From: Rutidosis leptorrhynchoides
Lineage: Eukaryota; Streptophyta; Magnoliopsida; Asterales; Asteraceae
DNA length: 64,000 bases
Assembly (NCBI RefSeq): GCF_046630445.1
Contig: NC_092338.1
Coordinates: forward strand, 223,521,501-223,585,500
Reading direction: 5' to 3'
Below, piece after piece: positions 44,197 through 56,500 of the stretch; within the stretch, counting starts at the first letter, position 1; the number at the start of each line of letters is the position of its first letter. Under the pieces are notes generated by a model that was given only the letters and a program-made list of their open reading frames with translations, did no database searches and was not told where the DNA came from. Position numbers and translations under genes: made by a program.

Positions 44197-44298
44197 TACA
44201 ATTGAAAGTCATCTTTCTAGAATCGTGAGTACAATTGAAAGTCATCTTTCTAGAATCGTGAGTAAAATTGATAGCCATCTTTCGAAAATCATGAGTAC
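44197..44298. repeat. Three tandem units of about 34 bp next to copia G
   Basis: The unit AATTGAAAGTCATCTTTC followed by TAGAATCGTGAGT is repeated three times, the third more diverged. Each unit contains the foldback GAAAGTCATCTTTC. The array ends where the copia G LTR-like sequence begins. Confidence 0.8.
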
Positions 44299-44498
44299 TG
44301 AAAGATAATAGAAAAGGCTCGATGCCCTCCATTCATTCACAGTATGCAATTTATACAAGTTGATCTCCAACTAACCTACAGATAAATATGGGAGGTATAT
44401 CTCCTATTTTGAATACAATATTTTATATTTGACTTATACTAAGTTATACTATTGCTATTTGTACACTTTACTAATAATACATATACGTGACTAATAGG
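44299..44498 (-). repeat. Probable 3' LTR of copia G
   Basis: On the plus strand it starts TGAAAGATAATAG and ends near GTGACTAATA, and is followed by a sense PPT-like GAGGTGGACGG region near 44510-44525. It has the usual distance from the RNase H end. The second LTR is not in the window, so boundaries are provisional. Confidence 0.45.
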
Positions 44499-46220
44499 GT
44501 CCCGCAGTCGAATCGGGAGGTGGACGGACGTTGAGACTAGAACGAAAGTCATCAAATAGTAGTCGTGGTAGTCCTTTTAGTGAATATGTCCGCAATTTGG
44601 TACCGTGACGGGACGTGAAGAATATGAACTTGTCCACGAGCTATCTTTTCTCGCACAAAGTGAATGTCTAACTCAATGTGTTTTGTTCATTGGTGTTGTA
44701 TAGGATTGCTTGCAAGATAGATACTACTCACATTGTCACAATAAACTATGGTGGCTTTGTGTAGAGGGTGATGAAGTTCAAGTAATAAATTGCGAAGCCA
44801 ACACGACTCCGAGACCACATTGGCGACGCCCCGGTACTCGGCTTCGGTACTAGATCGGGAAATAGTGGGTGGTTGTTTAGAGGACCAAGAGATTAAGTTG
44901 TCACCAAGATAGACACAATACCCGAATGTTGATCTACGAGTGTCGGGACAACCGGCCCAATCCACATCCGTATAGGATATTAGTGAAGTCGTGTTGGTTT
45001 TATGCATGTGTATCCCATAATCAATTGTCCCTTGAACATAACGAATTATCCTTTTAAGTGCTGCCATATGAGTGTCATGGGGATTGTGCATGTGTAGGCA
45101 CACTTGTTGAACGGAGTACGAGATGTCGGGTCTTGTAAAAGTTAGATATTGTAGAGCACCCACCAAACTTCTATAAAGAGACGGGTCAGAATATGGATTA
45201 CCAATATGAGAACTTAACTTAGATTTTGCGTCCATAGGAGTGTTGGAGGACTTGCTAGAACTCATGTCTGCACGTGCAACTATTTCTTTTGCATATCTAG
45301 ATTGGTTTAAGAATAAACCATTTGGTGTTTGTTGTACAGAGATACCTAAAAAATCACTTAAGTACCCGGGATCCTTCATGGCAACTTCATTCGATAAATG
45401 GTTCATAACAGTGGCACGTAGCTCGTCTGAAGATGTAACAAAAATAATGTCGTCCACGTAAAGTAATATATATGCAACGTCTTTTCCCTTTTTATAAATA
45501 AATAAAGAGTGATCACAATGGCTATGTATGAAGCCGAGGGAGAAGACGTAGTTTGCAAATTTTTCGTACCATGCCCTTGGCGCTTGTTTGAGACCGTATA
45601 GTGATTTAGTTAAGCGACAGGTATGATCATGATAGTTAGGGTCCCGGAATCCCATAGATTGATACATATACACTGTCTAATTAAGGTTGCCATGTAAGAA
45701 CACATTTTTGACATCTAGTTGTCGTATTTGCCACGAGTGTGCAAGTTCGAGTGAAAGGACAACTCGAATAGTCGACGGCTTAACAACCGGACTAATAGTC
45801 TCCGTACAGTCTACTCCTAATTGTTGCGACCTGCCATCATCAACCAAACGAGCTTTGTATCGCTCAAAAGAACCGTTGGAACGAAATTTATGTTTATAAA
45901 TCCACATAGAGCGAATGACATGCATATGTGGTTCCCGAGGTACTAGAATCCATGTTTTATTATCAACAAGTGCTTTGAATTCGTCGATCATGGCATGATA
46001 TCAATTAGGATCGGCCAAGGCTTGTTTTGGATTTGAAGGGAGTGGAGAAAGTTGTGAAGTGGATACGGAAAAATTGAACGGGACACGTGGTTTATAAATA
46101 CCTTGCATACTACGAATTGTCATGGTGCGGGTAGTTTGAGTAGTATTAACAGTAGGTGAATTAGAAGGGTTAGATGAAGTAGGAATGTGAGTAGTATTGA
46201 CAGTAGGTAAATTGGAAGGG
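44499..46220 (-). pseudogene. Copia G pol fragment (RT and RNase H)
   Basis: This minus frame encodes the end of the linker, RT (45991 leftward: NKTWILVPRE, RQLDVKNVFLHGNL, LLYVDDIIFV) and RNase H (SSTEAEYRGVANVVSESCW, VYCDNVSSIY). A TAG at 45677-45679 interrupts the frame where a Glu codon is usual, and a further stop near 44687 cuts off the last conserved segment, which still follows in non-open form. The upstream part (gag to integrase) is separated by element F at 46221 and lies outside the window. Confidence 0.85.
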
Positions 46221-46623
46221 TGAAACGACCCAACCCGTCTTTAAACCCGAATTTTTTTTAATAGTAAACCATTATCACGCCACTTAAATGGTTACATGAT
46301 GTCGACCGATTCATACAAAACATTTAAACGTTCAACAAGTTAAAGTTTACATACTTGGCACGAAGCCCCTTAATCAAATGTGTTACAAATTCGACCTTAA
46401 AATGATAGTTTTAAACCAAACAACACACGAGCATGGTTTGGGGCTAAACTACCTAAAACAATAAGCCGTCTTCCAAAAGCTATGCCTACATAATCATCGT
46501 GGGAATATCTAATTCCCGGCAACCCCCTTCCATTTCTCCGCACTTGTACCTAAAAAGTAAACAACGAGAGGGGTAAGCAAAATGCTTAGAGAATGCAATA
46601 GTTCTACACATACATATATAATA
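46221..46623 (-). repeat. LTR of element F, cut by copy B
   Basis: It begins TGAAACGACCCAACCCG, like the D LTR, and keeps the D order of phrases (ACGAGCATGGTTTGGG, AACAACGAGAGGGGTAAGC). It inserted into copia G and is in turn split at 46623 by element B. The rest should lie right of the window. Confidence 0.75.
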
Positions 46624-49600
46624 TGAAATGTCCCGTTCTTATTGATTAAAAACGTTCCATATTAATTGATTTCGTTGCGAGGTTTTGACCTCTATATGAG
46701 ACGTTTTTTAAAGACTGCATTCATTTTAAAATAAACCATAACCTTTATTTCATCAATAAAGGTTTAAAAAGCTTTACGTAGATTATCAAATAATGATAAT
46801 CTAAAATATCCTGTTTACACACGACCATTACATAATGGTTTACAATACAAATATGTTACAACAAAATAAGTTTCTTGAATGCAGTTTTTACACAATATCA
46901 AACAAGCATGGACTCCAAATCTCGTCCTTATTTAAGTATGCGACAGCGGAAGCTCTTAATAATCACCTGAGAATAAACATGCTTAAAACGTCAACAAAAA
47001 TGTTGGTGAGTTATATGTTTAACCTATATATATCAAATCATAATAATAGACCACAAGATTTCATATTTCAATACACATCCCATACATAGAGATAAAAGTC
47101 ATTCATATGGTGAACACCTGGTAACCGACATTAACAAGATGCATATATATAAGAATATCCCCATCATTCCGGGACACCCTTCGGATATGATATAAATTTC
47201 GAAGTACTAAAGCATCCGGTACTTTGGATGGGGTTTGTTAGGCCCAATAGATCTATCTTTAGGATTCGCGTCAATTAGGGTGTCTGTTCCCTAATTCTTA
47301 GATTACCAGACTTAATAAAAAGGGGCATATTCGATTTCGATAATTCAACCATAGAATGTAGTTTCACGTACTTGTGTCTATTTTGTAAATCATTTATAAA
47401 ACCTGCATGTATTCTCATCCCAAAAATATTAGATTTTAAAAGTGGGACTATAACTCACTTTCACAGATTTTTACTTCGTCGGGAAGTAAGACTTGGCCAC
47501 TGGTTGATTCACGAACCTATAACAATATATACATATATATCAAAGTATGTTCAAAATATATTTACAACACTTTTAATATATTTTGATGTTTTAAGTTTAT
47601 TAAGTCAGCTGTCCTCGTTAGTAACCTACAACTAGTTGTCCACAGTTAGATGTACAGAAATAAATCGATAAATATTATCTTGAATCAATCCACGACCCAG
47701 TGTATACGTATCTCAGTATTGATCACAACTCAAACTATATATATTTTGGAATCAACCTCAACCCTGTATAGCTAACTCCAACATTCACATATAGAGTGTC
47801 TATGGTTGTTCCGAAATATATATAGATGTGTCGACATGATAGGTCGAAACATTGTATACGTGTCTATGGTATCTCAAGATTACATAATATACAATACAAG
47901 TTGATTAAGTTATGGTTGGAATAGATTTGTTACCAATTTTCACGTAGCTAAAATGAGAAAAATTATCCAATCTTGTTTTACCCATAACTTCTTCATTTTA
48001 AATCCGTTTTGAGTGAATAAAATTGCTATGGTTTCATATTGAACTCTATTTTATGAATATAAACAGAAAAAGTATAGGTTTATAGTCGGAAAAATAAGTT
48101 ACAAGTCGTTTTTGTAAAGGTAGTTATTTCAGTCGAAAGAACGACGTCTAGATGACCATTTTAGAAAACATACTTCCACTTTGATTTTAACCATAATTTT
48201 TGGATATAGTTTCATGTTCATAATAAAAATCATTTTCTCAGAATAACAACTTTTAAATCAAAGTTTATCATAGTTTTTAATTAACTAACCCAAAACAGCC
48301 CGCTGTGTTACTACGACGGCGTAAATCCAGTTTTACGGTGTTTTTCGTGTTTCCAGGTTTTAAATCATTAAGTTAGCATATCATATAGATATAGAACATG
48401 TGTTTAGTTGATTTTAAAAGTCAAGTTAGAAGGATTAACTTTTGTTTGCGAACAAGTTTAGAATTAACTAAACTATGTTCTAGTGATTACAAGTTTAAAC
48501 CTTCGAATAAGATAGCTTTATATGTATGAATCGAATGATGTTATGAACATCATTACTACATTAAGTTCCTTGGATAAACCTACTGGAAAATAGAAAATGG
48601 ATCTAGCTTCAACGGATCCTTGGATGGCTCAAAGTTCTTGAAGCAGAATCATGACACGAAAACAAGTTCAAGTAAGATCATCACTTGAAATAAGATTGTT
48701 ATAGTTATAGAAATTGAACCAAAGTTTGAATATGATTATTACCTTGTATTAGAATGATAACCTACTGTAAGAAACAAAGATTTCTTGAGGTTGGATGATC
48801 ACCTTACAAGATTGGAAGTGAGCTAGCAAACTTGAAAGTATTCTTGATTTTATGTAATTAGAACTTGTAGAATATATGAAGAACACTTAGAACTTGAAGA
48901 TAGAACTTGAGAGAGATCAATTAGATGAATAAAATTGAAGAATGAAAGTGTTTGTAGGTGTTTTTGGTCGTTGGTGTATGGATTAGATATAAAGGATATG
49001 TAATTTTGTTTTCATGTAAATAAGTCATGAATGATTACTCATATTTTTGTAATTTTATGAGATATTTCATGCTAGTTTCCAAATGATGGTTCCCATATGT
49101 GTTAGGTGACTCACATGGGCTGCTAAGAGCTGATAATTAGAGTGTATATACCAATAGTACATACATCTAAAAGCTGTGTATTGTACGAGTACGAATACGG
49201 GTGCATACGAGTAGAATTGTTGATGAAACTGAACGAGGATGTAATTGTAAGCATTTTTGTTAAGTAGAAGTATTTTGATAAGTGTATTGAAGTCTTTCAA
49301 AAGTGTATAAATACATATTAAAACATTACATGTATATACATTTTAACTGAGTCGTTAAGTCATCGTTAGTCGTTACATGTAAGTGTTGTTTTGAAACCTT
49401 TAGGTTAACGATCTTGTTAAATGTTGTTAACCCAATGTTTATAATATCAAATGAGATTTTAAATTATTATATTATCATGATATTATCATGTATGAATATC
49501 TCTTAATATGATATATATATATATATACATTAAATGTCTTTACAATGATAATCGTTACATATATGTCTCGTTTAAAAATCATTAAGTTAGTAGTCTTGTT

Positions 49601-49882
49601 TTTACATATGTAGTTCATTGTTAATATACTTAATGATATGTTTACTTATCATAGTATCATGTTAACTATATATATATCCATATATATGTCATCATATAGT
49701 TTTTACAAGTTTTAACGTTCGTGAATCACCGGTCAACTTGGGTGGTCAATTGTCTATATGAAACATATTTCAATTAATCAAGTCTTACCAAGTTTGATTG
49801 CTTAACATGTTGGAAACATTTAATCATGTAAATATCAATCTCAATTAATATATATAAACATGGAAAAGTTCGGGTCACTACA
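46624..49882 (-). repeat. 3' LTR of copy B (3259 bp)
   Basis: It runs from TGAAATGTCCCG to GGTCACTACA and is very similar to 5074-8500. It lacks about 168 bp present in A, chiefly one AT-rich module before the right end. The paired blocks of LTR A are present here too (46969-46982 and onward). Confidence 0.93.
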
Positions 49883-49897
49883 GTACCTACCCGTTAA
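49883..49897 (-). promoter_or_regulatory. Polypurine tract of copy B
   Basis: The sense strand reads TTAACGGGTAGGTAC directly before the LTR start TGTAGTGACC. It lies 3 bases beyond a conserved inverted repeat. Confidence 0.75.
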
Positions 49898-49899
49898 AT

Positions 49900-49918
49900 A
49901 AATTTCGTCCCGAAATTT
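49900..49918. repeat. AAATTTCG/CGAAATTT inverted repeat next to the PPT
   Basis: Eight-base arms with a 3-base centre lie between the pol stop codon and the PPT. Element C has the same arms with a 4-base centre (58429-58448). Confidence 0.7.
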
Positions 49919-52900
49919 TAAGCTGTTGAAGGTGTTGACGAATCTTCTGAAAATAGGTGCGGGTATTTCTTCTTCATCTGATCTTCACGCTCCCAGGTGA
50001 ACTCGGGTCCTCTACGAGCATTCCATCTAACCTTAACAATTGGTATCTTGTTTTGCTTAAGTCTTTTAACCTCACGATCCATTATTTCGACGGGTTCTTC
50101 GATGAATTGGAGTTTTTCATTGATTTGGATTTCATCTAATGGAATAGTGAGATCTTCTTTAGCAAAACATTTCTTCAAATTCGAGACGTGGAAAGTGTTA
50201 TGTACAGCCGCGAGTTGTTGAGGTAACTCAAGTCGGTAAGCTACTGGTCCGACACGATCAATAATCTTGAATGGTCCAATATACCTTGGATTTAATTTCC
50301 CTCGTTTACCAAATCGAACAACGCCTTTCCAAGGTGCAACTTTAAGCATGACCATCTCTCCAATTTCAAATTCTATATCTTTTCTTTTAATGTCAGCGTA
50401 ACTCTTTTGTCGACTTTGGGCGGTTTTTAACCGTTGTTGAATTTGGATGATCTTCTCGGTAGTTTCTTGTATAATCTCCGGACCCGTAATCTGTCTATCC
50501 CCCACTTCACTCCAACAAATTGGAGACCTGCACTTTCTACCATAAAGTGCTTCAAACGGCGCCATCTCAATGCTTGAATGGTAGCTGTTGTTGTAGGAAA
50601 ATTCTGCTAACGGTAGATGTCGATCCCAACTGTTTCCAAAATCAATAACACATGCTCGTAGCATGTCTTCAAGCGTTTGTATCGTCCTTTCGCTCTGCCC
50701 ATCAGTTTGTGGATGATAGGCAGTACTCATGTCTAGACGAGTTCCTAATGCTTGCTGTAATGTCTGCCAGAATCTTGAAATAAATCTGCCATCCCTATCA
50801 GAGATAATAGAGATTGGTATTCCATGTCTGGAGACGACTTCCTTCAAATACAGTCGTGCTAACTTCTCTATCTTGTCATCTTCTCTTATTGGCAGGAAGT
50901 GTGCTGATTTGGTGAGACGATCAACTATTACCCAAATAGTATCAAAACCACTTGCAGTCCTTGGCAATTTAGTGATGAAATCCATGGTAATGTTTTCCCA
51001 TTTCCATTCTGGGATTTCGGGTTGTTGAAGTAGACCTGATAGTTTCTGATGCTCAGCTTTGACCTTAGAACACGTCAAACATTCTCCTACGTATTTAGCA
51101 ACATCGACTTTCATACCCGGCCACCAAAAATGTTTCTTGAGATCCTTGTACATCTTCCCCGTTCCAGGATGTATTGAGTATCTGGTTTTATGAGCTTCTC
51201 TAAGTACCATTTCTCTCATATCTCCAAATTTTGGTACCCAAATCCTTTCAGCCCTATACCGGGTTCCGTCTTCCCGAATATTAAGATGCTGCTCCGATCC
51301 TTTGGGTATTTCATCCTTTAAATTTCCTTCTTTTAAAACTCCTTGTTGCGCCTCCTTTATTTGAGTAGTAAGGTTATTATGAATCATTATATTCATAGAT
51401 TTTACTCGAATGGGTTCTCTGTCCTTCCTGCTCAAGGCATCGGCTACCACATTTGCCTTCCCCGGGTGGTAACGAATCTCAAAGTCGTAATCATTCAATA
51501 ATTCAATCCACCTACGCTGCCTCATATTCAGTTGTTTCTGATTAAATATATGTTGAAGACTTTTGTGGTCGGTATATATAATACTTTTGACCCCATATAA
51601 GTAGTGCCTCCAAGTCTTTAATGCAAAAACAACCGCTCCTAATTCCAAATCATGCATCGTATAATTTTGTTCGTGAATCTTCAATTGTCTAGACGCATAA
51701 GCAATCACCTTCGTTCGTTGCATTAATACACAACCGAGACCTTGCTTTGATGCGTCACAATAAATCACAAAATCATCATTCCCTTCAGGCAATGACAATA
51801 TAGGTGCCGTAGTTAGCTTTTTCTTCAATAACTGAAACGCTTTCTCTTGTTCATCATTCCATTCAAATTTCTTCCCTTTATGCGTTAATGCAGTCAAGGG
51901 TTTTGCTATTCTGAAAAAGTCTTGGATGAACCTTCTGTAGTAACCAGCTAGTCCTAAAAACTGGCGTATGTGTTTCGGAGTTTTCGGGGTTTCCCACTTT
52001 TTAACAGTTTCTATCTTTGCCGGATCCACCTTAATACCTTCTTTGTTCACTATGTGACCGAGGAATTGAACTTCTTCCAACCAAAATGCACACTTTGAAA
52101 ACTTAGCATACAATTCTTCCTTCCTCAATACTTCTAACACCTTTCTCAAATGTTCACCGTGTTCTTGGTCATTCTTTGAGTAAATAAGTATGTCATCAAT
52201 GAAAACAATGACAAACTTGTCAAGGTATGGTCCACACACTCGATTCATAAGGTCCATGAACACAGCTGGTGCATTAGTTAAACCAAACGGCATGACCATA
52301 AACTCGTAATGACCGTAACGTGTTCTGAAAGCAGTCTTTGGAATATCATCTTCTTTCACCCGCATTTGATGATACCCGGAACGTAAGTCAATCTTTGAAT
52401 AAACAGACGAGCCTTGTAGTTGATCAAATAAGTCGTCGATTCTCGGTAGTGGGTAGCGGTTCTTGATGGTAAGTTTGTTCAACTCTCGGTAGTCGATACA
52501 CAACCTGAATGCACCATCTTTCTTCTTGACAAACAAAACAGGAGCTCCCCACGGTGATGTGCTTGGTCGAATGAAACCACGCTCTAAAAGTTCTTGTAAT
52601 TGGCTTTGCTGTTCTTTCATCTCGCTGGGTGCGAGTCTGTAAGGAGCACGAGCTATTGGTGCAGCTCCTGGTACAAGATCTATTTGAAATTCAACGGATC
52701 GTTGTGGGGGTAATCCCGGTAATTCTTTCGGAAATACATCGGGAAATTCTTTTGCAATGAGAACATCATTGATGCTCTTTTCTTCAGTTTGTACTTTCTC
52801 GACGTGTGCTAGAACAGCATAGCAACCTTTTCTTATTAGTTTTTGTGCCTTCAAATTACTAATAAGATGTAGCTTCGTGTTGCCCTTTTCTCCGTACACC

Positions 52901-54486
52901 ATTAAGGGTTTTCCTTTTTCTCGTATAATGCGAATTGCATTTTTGTAACAAACGATCTCTACTTTCACTTCTTTCAACCAGTCCATACCGATTATCACAT
53001 CAAAACTCCCTAACTCTACTGGTATCAAGTCAATCTTAAATGTTTCGCTAACCAGTTTAATTTCTCGATTCCGACATATATTATCTGTTGAAATTAATTT
53101 ACCATTTGCTAATTCGAGTAAAAATTTTCTATCCAAAGGCGTCAATGGACAACTTAATTTAGCACAAAAATCTCTACTCATATAGCTTCTATCCGCACCC
53201 GAATCAAATAAAACGTAAGCAGATTTATTGTCAATAAGAAATGTACCCGTAACAAGCTCCGGGTCTTCCTGTGCCTCTGCCGCATTAATATTGAAAACTC
53301 TTCCGCGGCCTTGTCCATTCGTGTTCTCCTGGTTCGGGCAATTTCTAATAATGTGGCCCGGTTTTCCACATTTATAACAAACTACATTGGCATAACTTGC
53401 TCCGACACTACTTGCTCCGCCATTACTCGTTCCGACACCATTTGTTCCTTTCGTTCTATTAATCCCTGGTCCGTAGACCTCACACTTCGCCGCGCTATGA
53501 CCATTTCTTTTACACTTGTTGCAAAATTTGGTGCAGAACCCCGAGTGATACTTTTCACACCTTTGGCATAGCTGCTTCTGATTGTTGTTGTTGTTGCGGT
53601 TATTGTTGTTGTTGTTGTTGTTGTTGTTGGGCCGTTTGTTGTAGTTGCGATTATTGGGATAATTGTTGCGATTATTGTTGTAATTGCTGCTGTTGTTGTA
53701 TTGGTGATTCTTATCACCGTTCTCCTCCCACTTTCTTTTGACTTGCTTCACATTGGTCTCTTCAGCAGTCTGTTCTTTAATTCTTTCTTCAATCTGGTTC
53801 ACTAGTTTGTGAGCCATTCTACATGCCTGTTGTATGGAGGCGGGCTCGTGTGAACTTATATCTTCTTGGATTCTTTTCGGTAATCCTTTCACAAACGCGT
53901 CGATCTTCTCTTCCTCATCTTCGAATGCTCCCGGACACAATAGGCATAATTCTGTGAATCGTCTTTCATACGTGGTAATATCAAATCCTTGGGTTCGTAA
54001 CCCTCTAAGTTCTGTCTTGAGCTTATTGACCTCGGTTCTGGGACGGTACTTCTCGTTCATCAAGTGCTTGAATGCTGACCACGGTAGTACGTACGCATCG
54101 TCTTGTCCCACTTGCTCTAGATAGGTATTCCACCATGTTAACGCAGAACCTGTAAAGGTATGCGTAGCGTACTTCACTTTGTCCTCTTCAGTACACTTAC
54201 TTATGGCAAACACCGATTCGACCTTCTCGGTCCACCGTTTCAATCCGATCGGTCCTTCGGTTCCATCAAATTCCAAAGGTTTGTAGGCAGTGAATTCTTT
54301 GTAGGTGCATCCTACACGATTTCCTGTACTGCTAGATCCAAGGTTATTGTTGGTATGTAGCGCAGCCTGTACTGCGGCTATGTTTGAAGCTAGAAAAGTA
54401 CGGAATTCCTCTTCATTCATATTCACGGTGTGTCGAGTAGTCGGTGCCATTTCCTTCAAAATAGTCAAATGGAACAAGTTAATCAT
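49918..54486 (-). CDS. Intact gag-pol of copy B (chromovirus)
   Basis: One uninterrupted frame of 1522 codons, with the likely start at the internal Met (54450, MAPTTRH...). Order: gag domain (about 60-230), Asn-rich linker, zinc knuckles ([28 protein letters not shown]), protease ([11 protein letters not shown], near 430), RT ([20 protein letters not shown], near 710-770), RNase H ([10 protein letters not shown], near 920) and integrase with zinc finger (HPGTGKMYK...C..C) and core ([23 protein letters not shown]). The C-terminal chromodomain-like end ([32 protein letters not shown]) is typical of Tekay/Del chromoviruses and would guide insertion. No stop or shift was seen, so it may be active or recently so. 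Confidence 0.95.
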   Translation of the reverse strand: MINLFHLTILKEMAPTTRHTVNMNEEEFRTFLASNIAAVQAALHTNNNLGSSSTGNRVGCTYKEFTAYKPLEFDGTEGPIGLKRWTEKVESVFAISKCTEEDKVKYATHTFTGSALTWWNTYLEQVGQDDAYVLPWSAFKHLMNEKYRPRTEVNKLKTELRGLRTQGFDITTYERRFTELCLLCPGAFEDEEEKIDAFVKGLPKRIQEDISSHEPASIQQACRMAHKLVNQIEERIKEQTAEETNVKQVKRKWEENGDKNHQYNNSSNYNNNRNNYPNNRNYNKRPNNNNNNNNNNRNNNNNQKQLCQRCEKYHSGFCTKFCNKCKRNGHSAAKCEVYGPGINRTKGTNGVGTSNGGASSVGASYANVVCYKCGKPGHIIRNCPNQENTNGQGRGRVFNINAAEAQEDPELVTGTFLIDNKSAYVLFDSGADRSYMSRDFCAKLSCPLTPLDRKFLLELANGKLISTDNICRNREIKLVSETFKIDLIPVELGSFDVIIGMDWLKEVKVEIVCYKNAIRIIREKGKPLMVYGEKGNTKLHLISNLKAQKLIRKGCYAVLAHVEKVQTEEKSINDVLIAKEFPDVFPKELPGLPPQRSVEFQIDLVPGAAPIARAPYRLAPSEMKEQQSQLQELLERGFIRPSTSPWGAPVLFVKKKDGAFRLCIDYRELNKLTIKNRYPLPRIDDLFDQLQGSSVYSKIDLRSGYHQMRVKEDDIPKTAFRTRYGHYEFMVMPFGLTNAPAVFMDLMNRVCGPYLDKFVIVFIDDILIYSKNDQEHGEHLRKVLEVLRKEELYAKFSKCAFWLEEVQFLGHIVNKEGIKVDPAKIETVKKWETPKTPKHIRQFLGLAGYYRRFIQDFFRIAKPLTALTHKGKKFEWNDEQEKAFQLLKKKLTTAPILSLPEGNDDFVIYCDASKQGLGCVLMQRTKVIAYASRQLKIHEQNYTMHDLELGAVVFALKTWRHYLYGVKSIIYTDHKSLQHIFNQKQLNMRQRRWIELLNDYDFEIRYHPGKANVVADALSRKDREPIRVKSMNIMIHNNLTTQIKEAQQGVLKEGNLKDEIPKGSEQHLNIREDGTRYRAERIWVPKFGDMREMVLREAHKTRYSIHPGTGKMYKDLKKHFWWPGMKVDVAKYVGECLTCSKVKAEHQKLSGLLQQPEIPEWKWENITMDFITKLPRTASGFDTIWVIVDRLTKSAHFLPIREDDKIEKLARLYLKEVVSRHGIPISIISDRDGRFISRFWQTLQQALGTRLDMSTAYHPQTDGQSERTIQTLEDMLRACVIDFGNSWDRHLPLAEFSYNNSYHSSIEMAPFEALYGRKCRSPICWSEVGDRQITGPEIIQETTEKIIQIQQRLKTAQSRQKSYADIKRKDIEFEIGEMVMLKVAPWKGVVRFGKRGKLNPRYIGPFKIIDRVGPVAYRLELPQQLAAVHNTFHVSNLKKCFAKEDLTIPLDEIQINEKLQFIEEPVEIMDREVKRLKQNKIPIVKVRWNARRGPEFTWEREDQMKKKYPHLFSEDSSTPSTA
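53580..53710 (-). repeat. Poly-Asn trinucleotide tract in copy B gag
   Basis: These are interrupted ttg triplets on the plus strand, shorter than in copy A (2175-2340). The tract stays in frame. Confidence 0.85.
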
Positions 54487-54587
54487 ACAGAATATTAAGA
54501 GTAGTTAATAGTATTTCGTAGCATAATATGAACTCATTTATAAAAGCTTTTTCTTCATATTAGCGTTTTATAAGTTTAAATTCGGGT

Positions 54588-54603
54588 AGTACCTACCCGT
54601 TAA
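54588..54603 (-). promoter_or_regulatory. Internal PPT-like motif of copy B
   Basis: The same 16 bases TTAACGGGTAGGTACT as at the true PPT are placed between the F-box and gag, as in copy A. Confidence 0.6.
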
Positions 54604-54791
54604 GTTCATACTTAGTAGCTAATATACAATTCAACTACTACAATTCTATATGAAAAACTGATTATAATAATATTTCGCGTTCAAACTTTTATACAATATT
54701 TTACAAACTTACAATACCGCTTATTTTACATAAAGCATGAAATATAGCACACAATAACTTTGATACAAGATAGTTGTGAAGATAATTCTAG

Positions 54792-55316
54792 CTAGTACAC
54801 AAGTCGTTCAGCAAAGGCAATAAAGACACGTAATTCATACGTCCAGAAACAAGTCATGCATTCTGGTTTTACTAGGACTACTTCCCATCCTTGGTCTTGT
54901 GGAACATAACCGTTATGGCCGTTGATAAGACAGTGTGTTGTAACGTCGTCAAAGGGACGAGGGTTACGTAATGTCCAACAGTCTCGTAACAATCTAAAAA
55001 CCTCATTTCTTACCCCAATTATCGACTCCGTCACTTGTGGGAACGTTTTGTTTAATAGTTGTAGGCCGATGTTCTTGTTCTCACTTTGGTGAGAAGCGAA
55101 CATTACTAATCCGTAAGCATAACATGCTTCTTTATGTTGCATGTTAGCCGCTTTTTCTAAATCACGAAGTCCAATATTCGGATATATTGAGTCAAAATAA
55201 TTTCTTAACCCATTGCGTAAAATAGCATTTGGGTTCCCCGCAATATATGCGTCAAAGTAAACACATCGTAACTTATGGATTTCCCAATGTGATATCCCCC
55301 ATCTTTCGAACGAAAG
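54792..55316 (-). pseudogene. F-box gene of copy B, 5' end cut by element C
   Basis: The frame of the captured F-box gene is open from the C junction (55316) to the stop at 54792, giving about 175 C-terminal residues. The F-box domain itself is on the missing side. Compared with copy A there are several amino acid changes (for example YAYGLV for YAYELV, VTTHC for VTTRC) and no stop. The gene was therefore probably intact when element C inserted. Confidence 0.82.
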
Positions 55317-56358
55317 TTTAACAACCCGTCCTTATCCACCTGGACGAAGTCCTTAACATTTGGTCCCATTGCGATGATCGACTCCAAGTAATGTCCTTAA
55401 AATGAGCAAATGCACAGCGGAAGACTTAATTCGTACCTGAGAATAACATGCTTTAAAACGTCAACATAAAGTTGGTGAGATATATAGGTTTGATGATAGC
55501 AGCGTAATAACTATGGACCACAAGATTTTAAGTTTATACATAATACACTCTTCGTGTATAGAAAAGCAGTTGAGCACTTGGTAACCATACTTAACTAAAA
55601 GTCACAGCAGCATACTCTTAAATAAACCCTACACCGTACCAAAGTGTAGTAACGAGAACGAAGTACTGTGCAACCGTTAAATGCTGGTCGTCCAGCCCGG
55701 TTGGGGATGTCAGCCCGATAGATATATCAACAGGATTCGCATTTACGCTCCTCACGTAATTAGCAGTCACCAAGTATAAAGAGATATGCCATGGTACAAC
55801 TCAACGTAGAATTTATTTTTGATCACTTGTGTCCATAACGTAAATCACTTATAAAAACAGCGCATGTATTCTCAGCCCAAAATATTTAGAGTTTAAAAGG
55901 GACTATATACTCACCTAATGTATTTTGTAGTAAAAATACATATAACATCATTGAACAAATGTAGGGTTGGCCTCGGATTCACGAACCTATATTATTTGCA
56001 TATATGTTAACACTCATACTTGTAATCGAACAAATTTAGATATTTTTATTAATTGTTATTTTATTAACTTGCACGTTTTATTAATAACTAAATAAACTAT
56101 ATTTATTTTTTATATTCATTAAATAGATAATTAATATAATATAGTTTTATTAAATATATTTTTATATAACTAACTTTTATTCTAATAATAATAATAATAC
56201 TAGTAGTAAAAATGATATTAATAATTTAAATAAAAATGATATCTTAAATGATAATGATAAAATGATAATTTTAATAAATAAAAATAATACCTTTAATAAA
56301 AAAAAAAAATCTTATTAATAATGATAATGAAAATAATAATTTCAATAATACTAACCAT

Positions 56359-56361
56359 ATC

Positions 56362-56391
<30 letters not shown>
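56359..56391. repeat. (AAT)n in the left LTR of C
   Basis: There are about 11 units here; the matching run in the right LTR (about 63388-63452) has roughly 21. Confidence 0.9.
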
Positions 56392-56392
<1 letters not shown>

Positions 56393-56426
56393 GAATTTTA
56401 CCTTAAAACACTAAAAAGATTTTAAA

Positions 56427-56500
56427 CTGCCTGGAACGGGACTCGAACCCGTGACCTCTCGATCACACGCACAAGCCCCTAACCCTTCTTCTACGATTTT
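56427..56500 (-). ncRNA. tRNA-like sequence inside LTR C (left)
   Basis: In sense, the 3' part reads GGTCACGGGTTCGAGTCCCG then TTCCAGGC. The perfect T-arm ACGGG/CCCGT encloses a consensus pol III B box, GGTTCGAGTCC. Upstream TAGAAGAAGGGTTAGGGGC resembles a weak A box. The tRNA body is degenerate, so it is more likely a tRNA- or SINE-derived piece than a working tRNA. The right LTR copy (about 63487-63560) has one change in the T-arm. Confidence 0.6.

Larger units (their letters stand above)
46624..55316 (-). mobile_element. Ty3/gypsy chromovirus copy B (autonomous-looking)
   Basis: This is the second member of the A family: 3' LTR, PPT, intact gag-pol, PPT-like motif and the C-terminal part of the F-box gene. 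At 55317 element C interrupts it, and the F-box start, leader, primer site and 5' LTR lie outside the window. The bases TAATA at 46619-46623 would be its left target copy, within element F. Confidence 0.93.

Noticed and set aside
56427-56500. A working tRNA gene
   Set aside because: The T-arm and B box are good, but the acceptor, D-arm and anticodon arm cannot be drawn well, and it repeats with the LTR.
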